Shown: positions 25,076 through 39,610, numbered from the stretch's first letter. The stretch is 64,000 bases of DNA from Holacanthus passer (GCA_025331565.1 JAFREQ010000012.1:7926501-7990500); one strand, 5' to 3'. A program made the numbers and translations. Notes: a model not told the origin generated them from the sequence alone.

Positions 25076-28000
25076 TCATGAAAAATGATTTCCCATCATT
25101 AATTTTGCTTTGTGTTTGTACTTTATGTTTCTCCACTGATTTGGCATTACACTCCTATAACATTGGTTGACTCATGACAGTTTAAAAAAAGAACCTGGCT
25201 GAGAGAAAGTACGGTTTAAAACTCACACAACTATGGTTTATATTAGGACATATCTCATTAAAAAATCAGCCAAGACAAAAATCTAAAGTAATTGGAGCCA
25301 ACTTTCAAACACTCTAGTGGAGCCTTGGCATAACAAAATGGCTAACATCTTGGATTAGGCATCCAAATATACATACATTAATTTTCACAACAAAAACATA
25401 AAGACAGATATAATACATACTAGTGGAGAGCATCCACTAGCTGTATGTCTTAGACAAGCAACCAACCGGCTTACTAATGGAGTCGAGCATGCTAGTCTTT
25501 TGTTAATGCCAATCGATATGTATCCTCAGCAGATGTGATATCTGATCCTGTAAAACACTGAAAGACTGACCACCCTCTGTTTCACTGAGCATCTTTTTTT
25601 TCATCTTGAGGTTTCTCTGCCTCTCTTTTCTCGATTTATCTCAGACACACGCAGATATACACAACTCCCTCTTTGCAGCCACTCTCTCCCCATTTATTCT
25701 GTTTCAGTCTCACAACACACTCTCATTATCTTTTCCTTTTCCACAGTGTTGAAGCATTAATAAGCGCCACTGTCTTTATATGCGGCAAAGTAAACTTCAT
25801 GTATATTATGAGGAAGGCTACCAGGAAATCATGTCTCCAGGGTTGCTGTGGGTAGTGATTATGGAAAGTAGCTTGGCCCTGAGTAAAGTCCCTGATTGGT
25901 AAATGATACCATATATAGATATATATATTATAGTTATACAGTATTATTAGTTTTCTGAGTCTTAAGCATTCACTGCTTCAAAGACAAAATGGTCTCCTGA
26001 CATAAATCAAATACGTTAGGGACAGTGGGAGCAAACAAACAGACTCCGGGGCCTCGCGGGGAGTTACCGTAACAGAAGTGAAACAGATACGGCGTGTCTG
26101 TCAGAGAAACTTCAACTGCCTTCGGCCTCGACATCAAAACGCAGCACGAGTGGTGTGCAAATGAAATAAAAGAGTGACAAAGCATGGGGGGGGGAGAGCG
26201 GGAGCAGATAAATATAGAAAGAGGAACTGACATTCTCAAAAGCTGTCCTCCCTGTGCCCACAAGTTTCACTGATGCGTGGATGTCAAGATCACAGTGCAA
26301 ATTCTCCCACGCAGCTTACTGTACCCGTCGTTCACAGTCGGCTGCTTTATATTTGCTCTCTCAGTCATGGTGAAACTGAGAAGAATGAGGCAGACCTGCG
26401 ATGAGAAGAATGTCATCACTTAATGTGATTTGGAGGGGGAACTATACAATGAAACAACTCATTACTATGAGAAAAATAACCACCTGGGGTTTATGGCTTT
26501 CATTAAGTAATTGCATGCTACAGCCTCATTTTTTAGTCTCTTCTGGCTGGTGTTAGAACGTTTTGTTACTTTCCAGCAATAAAAAAAATGATAATATTTG
26601 TATTTTTCTGCAACATATAATCAGAAATCAGCCTCTACATGCTTGTCAATAACAACTGTCTGCTCATTTGTGCAGTGTCACAGCCAGTCATTTTTCATTT
26701 TGTGACAGCAGCACAGTCAGTTAAGTGCAGTTATTTTTGTTTTCACTGAAGTTATCTACTTTTCTATGAAGTCACCCATGTGGATTCCTCCCCAGTGATG
26801 GGAAAGCCTGTGCTAGTTCCTCTTTCTGCAGCTGCAGTGCTGCATCCTGTGTCGAGCTGCAGCAGGTACAACCAGCCCTGCTGTGGCACCGTGCATGACC
26901 TGGCGCCGTGCCTTAATCTGCACATCTCAGTGACCTGTGACGATGTTAATTCAAGCTGTTAAGCTGGAACTGCTGGCGCTTTTCGGTGCCGTCTGCGCAA
27001 ACACAGACACGAGGGGAAGAGTCAACAGGTGGAAGCTCAGCCTGAGTGTGTTCAAACACGAGGACCAGGCCACAGAATGTATCAACATGGCCTCCGTCCC
27101 CGCCTTCCTCTCCCGGCCTGGCAGAGGGGCACCCTTCTGATCAGGGAGTTTACTCAAAACCAGGCCAGTCCAAGTAATTGCTACCCACAGTGACAAACAA
27201 CTCCATTCAGCCTAAGTGTCGGTTTACAGTTTACTCTCCCTCCTCCGCTGCGTGCCCCCACTGCCCATTCTGCCCGGTGCCACGCTGCATTAGTGGCCTG
27301 TCAACAGAGTCGCTCCTGATGCATCAACGCCTCGTCAGCTACCCTTCAAAGCCAATGCACATATACAAACGCCATGTGCCCTAACCCATCTGTTTATGTG
27401 TTTGTTTCTCTGAGAGCGGAGCTGTGTGTGCGTGTGTCGAGAAGGAACGAGTGCGAGACGGAGAATAACAAGATAGAGGAGAAAAGCAGCGTGCGCAAAT
27501 GCGTAGGAGAGAGACTGAGACAGAGACATCGAGAGCTCTCGTATATGGTCATTTCGTGTTCTCAGTACGCGGCTCCGACCCACAGTAGTGACTCTATCTG
27601 CCAACTGAGACAATCTTATAAAAGGCTATCAAATGTGTACGCAGTGTGCAGCCTCTATATCTTCAGACTGCAGCTCCAGGGCTCAGCGAAACAGCTCATC
27701 AATCACATACGACAATCAAGTGCAGCTAAAACAGTCCCTTAGTAAATCTGCGTGTGTGTCGAGTTCTGAAATGCCGAATCTACGGAATACATGAATATGT
27801 GTCAACAATAAATTGCACTGAGGGTTGCTTACTGCATGCATATACTGTAGGTTTTTGTGTTTCTCTGAAATAATTATGGATAACAATACTACAGAGGGAT
27901 CTGGTTGATTTTTTTTTGCTGTACTTTCATATCTGAGCCCCAACCTTCCCCAACCTTTTGAACCCCAAAGTTCAGAGGGTTGGGGAATGAGTGAATATCT

Positions 28001-29468
28001 GTTGCTCTCTGGACAGAGCCAGAGCTCCACCTCAATGTTGCACTAACGCAAGCATTGTCAAAAAAAATCGTCAAAAAAAATAAATGCTTCAGGTCGTGGT
28101 TATGCCTGTGAGACGCAGCCGACATGTGAGTCTGCACGTCTGCATTTATATCGCTGGTGTTTTGCTCCTGTCCAGATTGGCATGCCTGGCGGAGATCTGC
28201 ACTCTCCTGAGAACTCTCTTCTAGTTGGTCCAGATTTGAAGAAATCCTTCTGAGATTTCTGCCTCCATCCCGAAACAATGAAGGTGAATAGTATTCTCAC
28301 ATGCTCATAAAAACCTCAACAGCAACATCCCCTTCCAGAAACAACACTGTAGTTACTCTGGATAATCCACAGAAGTACTAAGAAAATAAATAGTCCCTAT
28401 CAACGCAGCTGACTGTGTGTTATATGAAATAAACCAAATAATAATTGCATTGGTTATGAAAAAGAAATGTTGCTGTAGATTTTTATGTAAATGTATGGAG
28501 ATTTTCTGTAGACTTTTAGATTTGAGCCCCACAAACAAAATTCCTTTTACCTCCATTGTACTGTGGTAGGCAGAAAATCTCAGCAACAGATATTCCAAAA
28601 CCAAAAATACAAAATTCATTGAAACCGAGGAGAAGAAGATTTTGGGAAATATTAAAATCAAGGATGTAATATTTAAATTCCTGAATCATTAAGTGAAATG
28701 TAGGATTCCACATGTTTTGCAAATGACACAATTATCTGTTTATAAAGATTGAGATTGTCGCTACAATTTAAATAAGTTCTGTTCTGTTGAGTTGGGCAAT
28801 GTTTGTCCACGCTACATGAATTTGTACTGACACTGAAGATTGGATGGGATCAAACATGTGAAAACATCATTCTGGTTTCAGCGTACTGACCTTATCTTTA
28901 CAGTAACAGCTGTCAGCAACAGAGAGCTAAAGAAACAGAGCCTTACTGTACTGCAAACACAAGGTTGAGAAGGATTAAGATGTCAAGATGAGCGTCAATA
29001 GCTGTGTGCTGCTTAGTAACAAAGTGCCGGGGACAAGCAAACACTGGCGTCCAATGTCTTTACCAAAACTCTTACTGCAAGGAAAATGTAAGAAGTTATT
29101 TGCTGTGACAAAAAGACATTTCATTCCAAGATAAACATTATGGAACACCTTCATGTGTGTGTTGCCAACTCAAACCTAATGGCCCACTTTGCGTTAGCAG
29201 ACAGACAGAAATGTGTCACTGGCTGTACTCATTGTTGCTGGGAGGCGCAGTCTAGTCTGGCCACTGGGGAAGGCCACACGCAGCTACACCGTCTGGTTCC
29301 AGGGTACGGTAACAAACCCACCTTCCCGCAAACACACGCCGCTTCTGAATGACATCAAATCATAGTGTGCCTATAGAATATATAACACGCACATTATAGA
29401 TGGGCATGTTTTTTCTCCCCTGACCACCCAGACCGAGCAAATTGCTCTGGAAGGTAAGCGAGCCCGAA

Positions 29469-29480
29469 GGTCACGTGACC
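29469..29480. promoter_or_regulatory. Palindromic E-box / CLEAR-type site
   Basis: GGTCACGTGACC is a perfect 12-bp palindrome containing GTCACGTGAC, the consensus bound by MiT/TFE and USF basic helix-loop-helix factors. It sits in a locally CpG-containing stretch in presumed intron. Occupancy is unknown. Confidence 0.45.
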
Positions 29481-30828
29481 CGCGTTAGGGGAATTAGCGG
29501 AGCATTCCTCCAGCTGTCATCACCTCGTAACGATCTGGTTAGGAGAAACCTAACTCCAAAAGCCGGCTCGCCACCTCTCTCTCTCTCCCCTCCTCTCCCA
29601 CCAGCCCACTCATCTCCAGAGCTGCATCCTCCTGCCTGCGAGCCTGATCATTTGAATACAAAGCAGTGAAACAAAGACGTCCTTAAAATAGAGATGCTGT
29701 GGCTTTCAAAGAAGCATGCTGCAGAGACACAGCGAAAAAAGCGGGGAGAAGAAAAAGAGAGAGAGAGGAAGACAGCGAGATGAGCAGGCTTATGGCGAGA
29801 AAGTGAGACACTTTATTGATGTAGGATAGGTGGCTGGATACATTGATTTCCTGTTCGGTTTTGCGTGGGTACGAACGGCTGATTTGTCATCCAATATAGG
29901 TTGAAGCACCGTCTCTGAACGTGCCCTAAGCCAGGCTTCACCGGCCTCCCTGTATGGATATGCACACATTGGATCATCATGTTATCTCACAAGATGTTTC
30001 CCCACTGGGAATGTTTACTGTAAGAGCTTTCTGTCACGCCAGGTTACTATAGAGGAGATAGCACCAATTATGGTTCTGATTGGGTGATACCTGTTTGAGC
30101 CTGCTGTAAAATACTCATATACTCAATAGCCACATGCCTATTAATGTAATATTATGGTCCTAAAATAATATCATTATATTTCAGGGTGTTTCTGTGATTA
30201 TGATATTCTCGACAATATGATAAAATACGGATACAACTTGCCAAAGATTCAGTTGACTAGGTTTATAATTCAACTGGGTGCTTCTGCTTGAGACGATGAA
30301 ATCAGTTTGCTGTATTACCCTTTACTTGTTACAGTCTTCTTGCACTTCTTACCGTGCTTGTTGAACATCTGATCTTTTGTAACCAAACCACTTGCAGACT
30401 ACTGTCGCTCCCCTTTCTAGGAACTAACCCCTCCATCGTGGATCCAGTTGCAACGCTAGTTTCATTATAACTGCCTGAAATAAAAAAGGTTTCTGCGAAA
30501 TTGCTCAACTTTTTACTGGTTTCTATCACAGTTTCCCAACTGAATGAGCTGCCCCAGCACAGTACAATGACCTGGTTTTAGAAAAGCAAAATCATCAGGC
30601 AACACAAAGCCAAGCTACTTGCTTCTAATTGTTTAAATGCAGGTTGTCACAGCTGGATATGCGGCAAATAGGTTGAATGCACCAACATGGCAGAGTAACA
30701 GAGGGGGTGAGATGTGAGTATTTGTGCACAACTTGAAAGGAACCAATGGCTTGACACCATTTAGTTTATATACCTCTACAATTAAGAAAAAGGTTTCTGC
30801 AATAAAAAACAATTCAACGTGGAATCTT

Positions 30829-30897
30829 TTAAAGGATTAGGTTAATATTTTTGGAAATACATTTATTCACTTTCTGGCAGAGAAAGTGTGTTGTTTT
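30829..30897 (+). repeat. Truncated end of a common teleost repeat
   Basis: The stretch TTAAAGGATTAGGTTAATAT through GAAATACATTTATTCACTTT resembles the end of a repeat I recognise as frequent in fish genomes. Only one end seems to be present. The assignment is from memory. Confidence 0.35.
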
Positions 30898-31890
30898 TTA
30901 TTTTCAAAAACTACGTCTTTAAGGAAAGAAAGACTAAACCTGAATAGTTGCACATGGCCAGAATATACCTGCACACTATATGTAACATAAAATTACGCTT
31001 TCAGCAACTGACACGTTTCTGTTTCTTTATTTCTTTGCAGGTGAGCATTTGTATCGTGGATATATTCAGTTTCATTCGTTCTATTTTTGTTGATGGAATT
31101 TCAATAGATTTCATGCTTGATTTCACTGCCTCTGTGGTCAGCGGGCTCCAAATTCACCAAGCTGTGACCGGAGAGTCAACACCAAATCTATGAATTTGTG
31201 ACAGAGCTGACTCTGATATGAGTTTGTATTTGTATATTCATATGAAAACATATTAGGTAATTTTCCCCTTTAACCATCAAACACACCGTATAATTGTACA
31301 ACTTGCTGCTTTGTGGGAGTTTTCATACAATATCATATAGTCAAGTGTTCAAACAGAGATGATTTCTTGCTTTCTTTATGTACAAAGTGAAGGTAACTGA
31401 AGCCTCACTGATGTTTGCCAAAGCAATAATATTTTGAGGTTGGACGCAAGGAAAAAAAGTTTTCATGGTTCTTAATTTTTTCACTTTGAATTCCTCTAGA
31501 TTCCCTTCACAATTTAGTCTTGTCTGTGAAACACTGACTACACATCAACACTGTAGTTGTTGCACAATAAGTCACAAGATGATCATTCACTTCCTAGAGA
31601 GCTGAGCATTACCACCTGGATGACGTTTGTGGTTTAAGAAGCTCGTCAGCTGACTTTTTGTGGTCAGCAGCTGTAGATCCAGGTTAGGTTTATCCGTTTC
31701 TCCTCTCAGGTACAAAATTAATTGATTGTGGTCAATCGAAGCTTCCCAGGTCAAAGTTTTAGAGAGAACAATGCTTGGAGAAGAACTGCTTCTGAAGGAG
31801 GGGTTGACGGAATGATGGTGAGTTATTCGTTGTTTGATCAGTACATTTATAATTATTAAGAGTTAATTCATGCTTTTGAAAACTTTAGCT

Positions 31891-32247
31891 TAAAGGTGGG
31901 GTGAGTCATTCTGCAGAAATCACTCCCTCTTCACAACAAGATTACACATTTGCATCCCAGATTTACCATCCCTCCACCTCCCCTCCATCTCGTCCTGTGC
32001 ACGAGCACAAACGCCACCTGTTGAAGACTGGCTGGAATAGTGTTGTGCGGCTTGGTCTGAGTGACTTTGTTTCCCATTTACAGAGCCAGGGCTTTGTACA
32101 AAAACCACGCACACACAGAACGGACAGCTAGCGGACCGTGAGAAGATATTCCCTGTAATCCGGTTTGGTAATGTGTAATCGCATTGAGAAGAAGGAGAGA
32201 TGGCAATATCAACAATCTTTCTCCAGGATGACTCACTCTACTTTTAA
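31891..32247. mobile_element. Non-autonomous TIR element (MITE-like)
   Basis: The left end GGTGGGGTGAGTCATTCTGC (from about 31894) is mirrored at the right end, whose reverse complement reads AGTAGAGTGAGTCATCCTGG (from about 32244 leftward). The inverted match extends about 26 bp with around five differences. Both ends abut TTAAA, a possible target-site duplication. The interior of about 350 bp has no transposase ORF, so it would have been mobilised in trans. The superfamily is uncertain; TTAA-type flanks would suit piggyBac-like elements. Confidence 0.7.
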
Positions 32248-33670
32248 ATACGATGCAGAATTATAAAAAGGACTAAAAAACGAGCTGAATAATATATGAT
32301 ATGTAGTAGAGAGGTGAAGAACAGCAGTCGCAGGTACAGCAAAACCTACTACAGACAGACTAACAACATAACTTTCTGGAAGAATAGTAATGTGTTTATA
32401 GAGCATTTAAATAGCAGATGAGGAAGTCATAAGCTTGAACCCACAAAATTTAAACAAATGGCGAGATGTGCCCTCCTGTGAGCTGCTAAACCGTGAGTGG
32501 AAATCTAATCTAAAGAGCAAGAAAATCTAATCTGAAAACTGGCAAGGATGACTTTCATGGTTGAAGCAGTCTGACTACAAATTGAAGAAAACTCCACCAT
32601 CAAAGTTAACCAGCATGTGAACAAATGCACCAAAGTGAAGGGGGTAGAGAAAAAAAGCAAAGTGCTGAGGTTTGTGACGATCAGGACTGTTTCTGATAGG
32701 GCGAGTCCACTCTCTGGACACACACATACATGCACACACAGACACTTACACACGCACATGCACAAACTGACACCTACCAAAACACAAACTGTCACAAACA
32801 CAAGAAAAATCACATTTGGCAGCTCTTGGCAGACGTGGTCTTGTCAGCCCACAGTTTTCACTCGGCTCATTGTGGTCTGGCAAGACTCAACAGGCGTGTG
32901 GTTGGAAGGGACGTCATTTCACGTAGGTTGTACAAAGGATGACTGACAGCTCTGGCCTTCACACAGACATCAACATAAACTGTCTCTCGGTTGAAGGGTT
33001 CAAACGGTGAAAAGCAAAACATCATTCACCTGTTGGGCAACATGCTGGTTTTGCTGAATTCGATGGTCCCTTTCAAATTAAAATGACCTTATGAGAACAA
33101 TGTTATAAGCTTATCAGTTTTGAGTAGCTACAACAGAAAGTTAACAGATCAGATGATAAATTTAAAAAAGATAAAGTTAATAACATGAGGAGTAGAAATA
33201 TTTTGTAACATAGAAATCTAATGAGTTAGTGAAGTCATATTTTCATACTAGGAGCCATGCAGTTGCATAGGGCCCCACATCTCATCGTCAGCCAATGGCT
33301 CTGACTCAAGTCAATCAACGTCATCGTCTGTGAGTAGTTTACTCTGTCACACATCCTGTCACACATCACGCACACCGGGTGAAAATTTTAGCATGGATAT
33401 ATTTTTAATAATAGGGTCAATCTGGAAACTGTGCTGATTTTGTCACATTTTGTGTCCATGCTCTCGCTCACTGTGGACTAAGCAGAATATTTAATCTGCT
33501 GCTGATGTGGTTTGACTCTCGGGTAGACTAGCGTGCCATTTTAGGATAATCCAGAAAAATTGACCCACGCTGGTCATATACTGGTCTAATTGCCTACTGT
33601 ATCTGCTGTATTTTGACTCAGATCCACCTGTCGGGCTCTGTTAACTATCTCTCTCTCTCTCCTCTCTTTC

Positions 33671-33710
<40 letters not shown>

Positions 33711-34099
33711 GTGTGTGGCATGTGGTGTACAATGTGTTGGGGTTTGTGGCGGATGGGTGGGTCTGACAGTGTGAAAGAGTTGAAATAGCATGAGTAATAT
33801 TGACTAAACTCAGTAGTCATGACCGTCCACATCTGTTGCTCTCGATGTAATTTTGTGTGTGATAAAAGGAGCCAATCATCCAGCTCACAGTAGATTTCTG
33901 CTGCATGAAAGAAGTGCTATTCTATTGTGTTGGTATTGATACTGAAATTCAAGAACTTTAGATTGCAGGAATATGTTTGACACACTGTGGTAATACAACG
34001 TCAAAGGGTTATCATGCTGTTCTCCTAAAACAAATAATAGTTTCATACAGTTATATCCTGTATGTAGTTCGACTATATATAGTTTATAGTTTTCTCTCA

Positions 34100-34320
34100 T
34101 AGTTCTGGCTCCAGGCAAAGTGAGGAGGACCGCCAAAGAAAATCTTGCAGAGGACCCCCTGTTGTTCAGAGCCCAGCCTGCCAATAGTCATCAAAATACT
34201 TCAATCAAAATCAAAGATCCTCAACCTCAAGGTGGCATCACTGAAGTCAGCAGAATTAATTTTAAATTTCATGGCAATCCACCCAAAACAGATATTTTCG
34301 TCCGGCCCAAAGACAACTGA
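34100..34320 (-). repeat. Dispersed repeat, copy 2 (inverted)
   Basis: The reverse complement reads CTTTGGGCCGGACGAAAATA then GGTGGATTGCCATGAAATTT, which aligns with the start of the segment at 24850. The two copies are therefore in opposite orientation about 9.2 kb apart. Confidence 0.55.
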
Positions 34321-37300
34321 AAGAAGCCTGATATGACTGATATGATAGAGGATGAAAATAAATACACCAATAAATATCACCCTCAGATTAAAGGCCTAGT
34401 CTGGCTTTAGAGGGAGAACATTTTTGAAACCCTCCATACAGGTTTGTTTTCTAGACACACAGACCGGAGTGCTGAAGACTTTGCCGACGAGAGGGAGAAC
34501 GCAATGAAACACAATGTTCGCTATGAAAAACTGCACCGAGGATAATCTGATAACACTGTAGTTACACAGAAAAGCAATAAACAGTGCATTACATAGATTG
34601 ATGGGCTGAAACACTTATACTCTGCACAGCAAACTGCAGCTTCTGAGTTTCGTGGCTGTACTTGAGCAATAAAAGAGGAAAACGTCAGAGCAAAAATTCC
34701 AGGAAAAACAAGTCCTCTTTGCAGCCGCCGCGATGCCATCGAGCTGCCCTCCAACCTATGACTTGTGCATCTGTAATGCTGATAACAACGTGAGCAATAA
34801 TGGACTCCGAAACACACGACTATGACCAATGAAAGAAAGACTGTTGCTGGCTTAGGAACAGGGACAGCTCGCTCTCACAAGACCGGAGACACCATCCATC
34901 TCACAGGCGGACAAAGACACATTATACTTTCTCATTGACAAAAGAATCTCCCGTGGAAACAGCTCAAGAAGTTAAGATTTACAATCCTGATACGTTGCTT
35001 GTCATAAGGACAATTTAGACTGTAATTGCACACAGGGCATCTTTTTTTTTTCACCCCCGCAACAATGTGTTTGTGTGTGTCTAACCCTCTTTTCACTCAG
35101 AGACAAATTGATTTCTCCACTCTACACCCTCCATCCTCCCCTCCTTCTCTCTCCAAAACTCTCACTGGGGTTTCTCCTGATCTCCCTCTTCTGTGTAATT
35201 TAGGCACTCCCACAGTAATGGACACCCTACTCAGGGGCAGTGAGTGGGAACCCAGCCCCGCTGCTCCAGCTACTGTACTCTCAAAGAATCCTAATCAGCT
35301 TCTCAGATAGCTACTAACACTTTGGTACTGAGACAAAGAAAAAGAGAGGGTCCCAGAGAACAGGGGAGAAGAGGAGTCGAGGGAGCTGAACCCTCTATAT
35401 CCTCAGCCGGTCACGTGCAGCTCCTGGCGTCCCGGTGGGTGCGGGTGTCAGAGTGAAATATGGCATCCACCCTGGAGCCACAGATGCACCATGCACCCAC
35501 CCCACCACAACCTCCGTCTTCTTCCCACCGGCCCGACAACCTGTCAGCTGACAATGGGGCACGAGGCAGGTCCTCAGAGGGCGAGCACGGTGCCATTAGG
35601 CATATTAGAGCAGCAGAGTGTTGATGAAAAATCAAAGTGTGCAGTGACTAAGCCGGGGTTGCTCCCAAGCTCTGTGCTGACAGTGCAAAGCAGGGGAAAA
35701 AAAGGGAGGAGGTGGGGGACTACCTGGGTGCAAACACCGGGACTGCTGACTATTTGAGGTTGCTGAGGACAGGAGGATTACATAATAGAAATCACTGTAA
35801 CACCTCCAACTGAGGAAGAGCTTCCCAAAGCTATTCCCCCAAAACACAGGCCGCCATGTCTTTCACAGTCAAAGCTTTTGTCTTGGTTATGGCTGCAAAT
35901 CCTAATTCATATCCACATTTATTATCCAATTAATTTAACCTTACTCTTAAGTGCCTCTTTGTGCTGGGATATGCTGCAGATCTCATGAGGATAAGCAGGT
36001 ATAGTATAGAAAAAGCATTGATGGATGGACCTTACGTGCAGGACTGTCATGTGTTAGCCTCAAATATTTGCCTTCACTCTGCCTCTTCCCTCATCCATCC
36101 TTGCTCTCCCCCGAAAGGTGATGAATACCTTGGCTTAAGCATCCCGCCGCAGAGGATAAACACGCAGCCCTGTGACGCAGCGCACGCTATTTTTTCATCT
36201 GTTTATTTTCTCAATTACACTGGGCGAGTCTGTGTGACTCAACATCTACAATATTAAACAAGCTGTTTTCTCTGCCTTCCATCCATAACTTCTCTAACGG
36301 GGCGATTCACGCTGAGCAGCACCGTCACCTGACCGCTCGTCTTCGACTGATAATCTGCCGTGACAGTGTGACAAATGTGACACGAGATTACTTCACTGAG
36401 GATGCGGTGCATTGTGAATCCTTGATCCTGCCTGAGATGATTCACCTCCTGTCATGTCTTTTGTTTGATGACAAGGTTGGTGGGTGAACAGCTGGTCTCA
36501 TCAAGGATTATTAGGATTTTCAGACGGTTCTGTTCTTGAACCCAGAGTCAGGAAAACATCATCTTAGACTAACATGATCAGTAGTACAGCAGCATTTATT
36601 GCTAAAAGTAATTTCAATAAGGCACCAAACACATGGAGTGAGACAATCAGACATGTTGTGAACGATTAGTTACTTCAGTAGTTGATTTGGAGGTGAAACC
36701 GAATGTGAGCGCACCTGTACTATTACCATTAATCCTTCAGCGAACCAGAAAACTGGGAGTTTGCACAACTACTCAAAGTGTGGTTGGTCTAAGTGGAACC
36801 AGAAAGTTGGTCTGTAAACTGTGATGGATGTTTACGTAGGACAGTTTGAGTCATAATTTTGCTGTTCGCCTTTGTTTTCTCTTTCAAATAAATGTTAAAA
36901 CTCAGTCTGACTCATCGTCTGACTGCTCATGTTTGTTGTCCAGCTGGACTTTAGTTCTGCTGCGTTCTGAGATCTCAGTGAGTATAGTGTTACTGTAAAT
37001 GATGGAATGAGTGAGGAGAGCTACAGAACTGTAGTTTTTCTTTAACTAAAAAAAAACGTGTATACCATTTTTGAATACTATACTATTTTGGATTAATTCT
37101 ATAATTCCAGGCAGCCATTGGTTTCTGTTCACTTCTGTCTGTTACAAAAATTAATTACCGAATTGCAAAAATGAATGCAGACTTGATATTCACAATGATG
37201 AATTACACCTCTGCTACCATTTCATACTGTATAAAAAAGAATGGAAATGTAGTGCATGCCTAGAATAGTTGGCAAAATACATGCACGTTTCTGAAACACT

Positions 37301-39209
37301 GCGGCATAGTTTGTAAAATGCTTAGTTGTGATGTAAACTATAAGTGATTTGTAGTAAATGAGCCAAACATGCAAAAATACGGGTATAGTCCTTTAACTGG
37401 GCCTTTGTTTCTTATGTCTACTGTGACGTTACAGTCTGTCATGTTCACTTGATGCAACGCTATCATTGATAAATGTGACGTATATTTTTTCCATTAATCT
37501 TTTGGTCTATGAAATGACAGTACATAGAACTCAGGGTGACGTCTTCAAATGTCTAGTCTGCCCAAATTCAAAGCTATTCAGATTACTATTATGTAAACTG
37601 TATGACAAAGAGAAGCAACAAAAAAATGACTAAAACAATGAATTGATTATCATAATAGTTGCTGATTATTTCCCTTTTGATCAACTGATTGATCAGTCCG
37701 ACTTCAATTACTGATTCAATAGATGTAGGCCACTGACAATAAGCCTCACGGACTGAACACTGCATTCTGTTTCCCGTCTTTTCTCTCTTCCAGTCACTGT
37801 TGCTGTTTTCAAAGTCCCTGTCTCTATAAGAAATATCAAATAGGGAAATTCCCACATGTTTGCTGAACTTAATTAGCCATGTGCAAAATGTTTCTCGGAA
37901 TCATTCCCCTGTGGTATTTAGCAAGAGTACCGATGTGCTTTGCAAAGTTTAGGGATGCACTTGGCGATTCTGATTGGCTTTACAAAATCAAACAACCACG
38001 AAGGTTTCTTCCATCTCTTGCAGAATAACAGTGGGCGATGAACGACCTCTCTGCTGCTTTGGCACAGCACAAATGTACAGCAGTGCATTGCAATAAGTCT
38101 GGCAATGCTCGACTGGAATATGACAGGCACTCAGATTTCTTTGAAGTACAGTGGTAGGCTGTGTTCCACCTCGGGCCAAGCTGAGAAAGTTGTTTGTAGG
38201 AATGCTCATGCAAATATTGACCTTCAATTACGTGAAACAGACGCCCTCGCTTAGGGGCCGCAATATGGAGGCATCAGCAAAAACATTGTAAACATAAACA
38301 GTCATGGTATAAATGCGCAGACATACCTACACAGTGTACACAAACACATCTTGTATAAATACACCTTCATCTGCCGTGTGAACTGACATCAAATGAAAGA
38401 CAACTGCAGAACCTGAAGCCGTTAAAAGGTAGTTTGAACCTCAAACAGGATGTCAGCACAGCATCAGTAGAGTCGCAAAACCACAACAAAAACAAACAGT
38501 TCTACCCTGATACAACACACACACCAAAATCTGTAGAGTTTTGTGCCCTTTAATGGGGTGAGGAGCAAATGACCTTCCCAAGTGATGGCAGTCGACCACA
38601 CTCCTGCATAATTAACAGCATCTAAAATGAGGTGTTCTTTATATGACCTTACCTGACAATGTCAGGGCACAGCTTGCCTCCAGGGACTCTGCGGTAAATA
38701 ACAAATTCACATGCATGTGTGCCACCCACAGCACACATACACACTGACTTCTTTCTTATACTATATCTCGTATATTAGATTATGGATCATACTGTTGAGT
38801 ATGGCCCAAAACATGAAAAAGGGAGCATGCCTCAGAGCTCCTCACAAGCCAACACATCTCATAGCATGAAGGCGTGCCAGGTAAGACAGCATCCCTCAAG
38901 GCTGAACATGGTACACCGCAGACTGGCGCTCCATGAGAGAGACAAAACACATCTGGATTCTACTAAAGGAAGTGCTAAAGGAGGGGGTCCAGGGGTTAGT
39001 TCGACTGCTCTGCTTCAGTGACAGTGACATGGCTGGGGAGGATTGTGCTGGAGCATCGCCTGCTTCCTTGATTTGCTCGGCAGATCCGCGGCAGGGTTGG
39101 AAGGATTTTCCCCCAAAGCCCTTTTACCCTCCTGCAGAGCAGAAATCCCCTCCAATCCTCGCTCGCAGTTACTGCAGGGACGCCTTACACTCTGAGACAA
39201 AGGAGTCCA

Positions 39210-39610
39210 GAGAGGACAGGAGGGGAGAGGAGGAGAGGAGAGGAGAGAAGTGAACAAAGACAAGAGAAGAGAGGAGAGGAGAGGAGAAGAGAGGAGAGAA
39301 ACCAAGAGAGGAGAAAGAGGAGAAGAGAGGAGAGAAACCAAGAGAGGAGAATAGAGGAGAAGAGAAGAGAAGAGAAGAGAAGAGAGGAGAGAAACCAAGA
39401 GAGTAGAATAGAGGAGAAGAGAAGAGAAGAGAGGAGAGAAACCAAGAGAGTAGAATAGAGGAAAGGAGAGGAGAGAAAGAGGAGAAGAGAGAAGAGGAGA
39501 AGAGAGGAAACACAAAGAGAGGAGAAGAGAGGAAAGAAAGGGAGATGAGGAAGAGAGGAGAGAAAGAGGCAAGGAGAGGAAAAGAAACAAGAGGAATCGG
39601 TTGTAAAGAG
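39210..39610. repeat. Purine-only minisatellite, about 400 nt
   Basis: The plus strand is nearly all G and A, with repeated units containing GAGAGGAGAGAAACCAAGAG. The AAACC landmark recurs ending at about 39303, 39339, 39395 and 39443, so unit length varies (about 36-56 bp). The minus strand yields long Leu/Ser-rich spurious ORFs. A mirror-symmetric purine tract of this kind can adopt triplex DNA. Confidence 0.9.
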
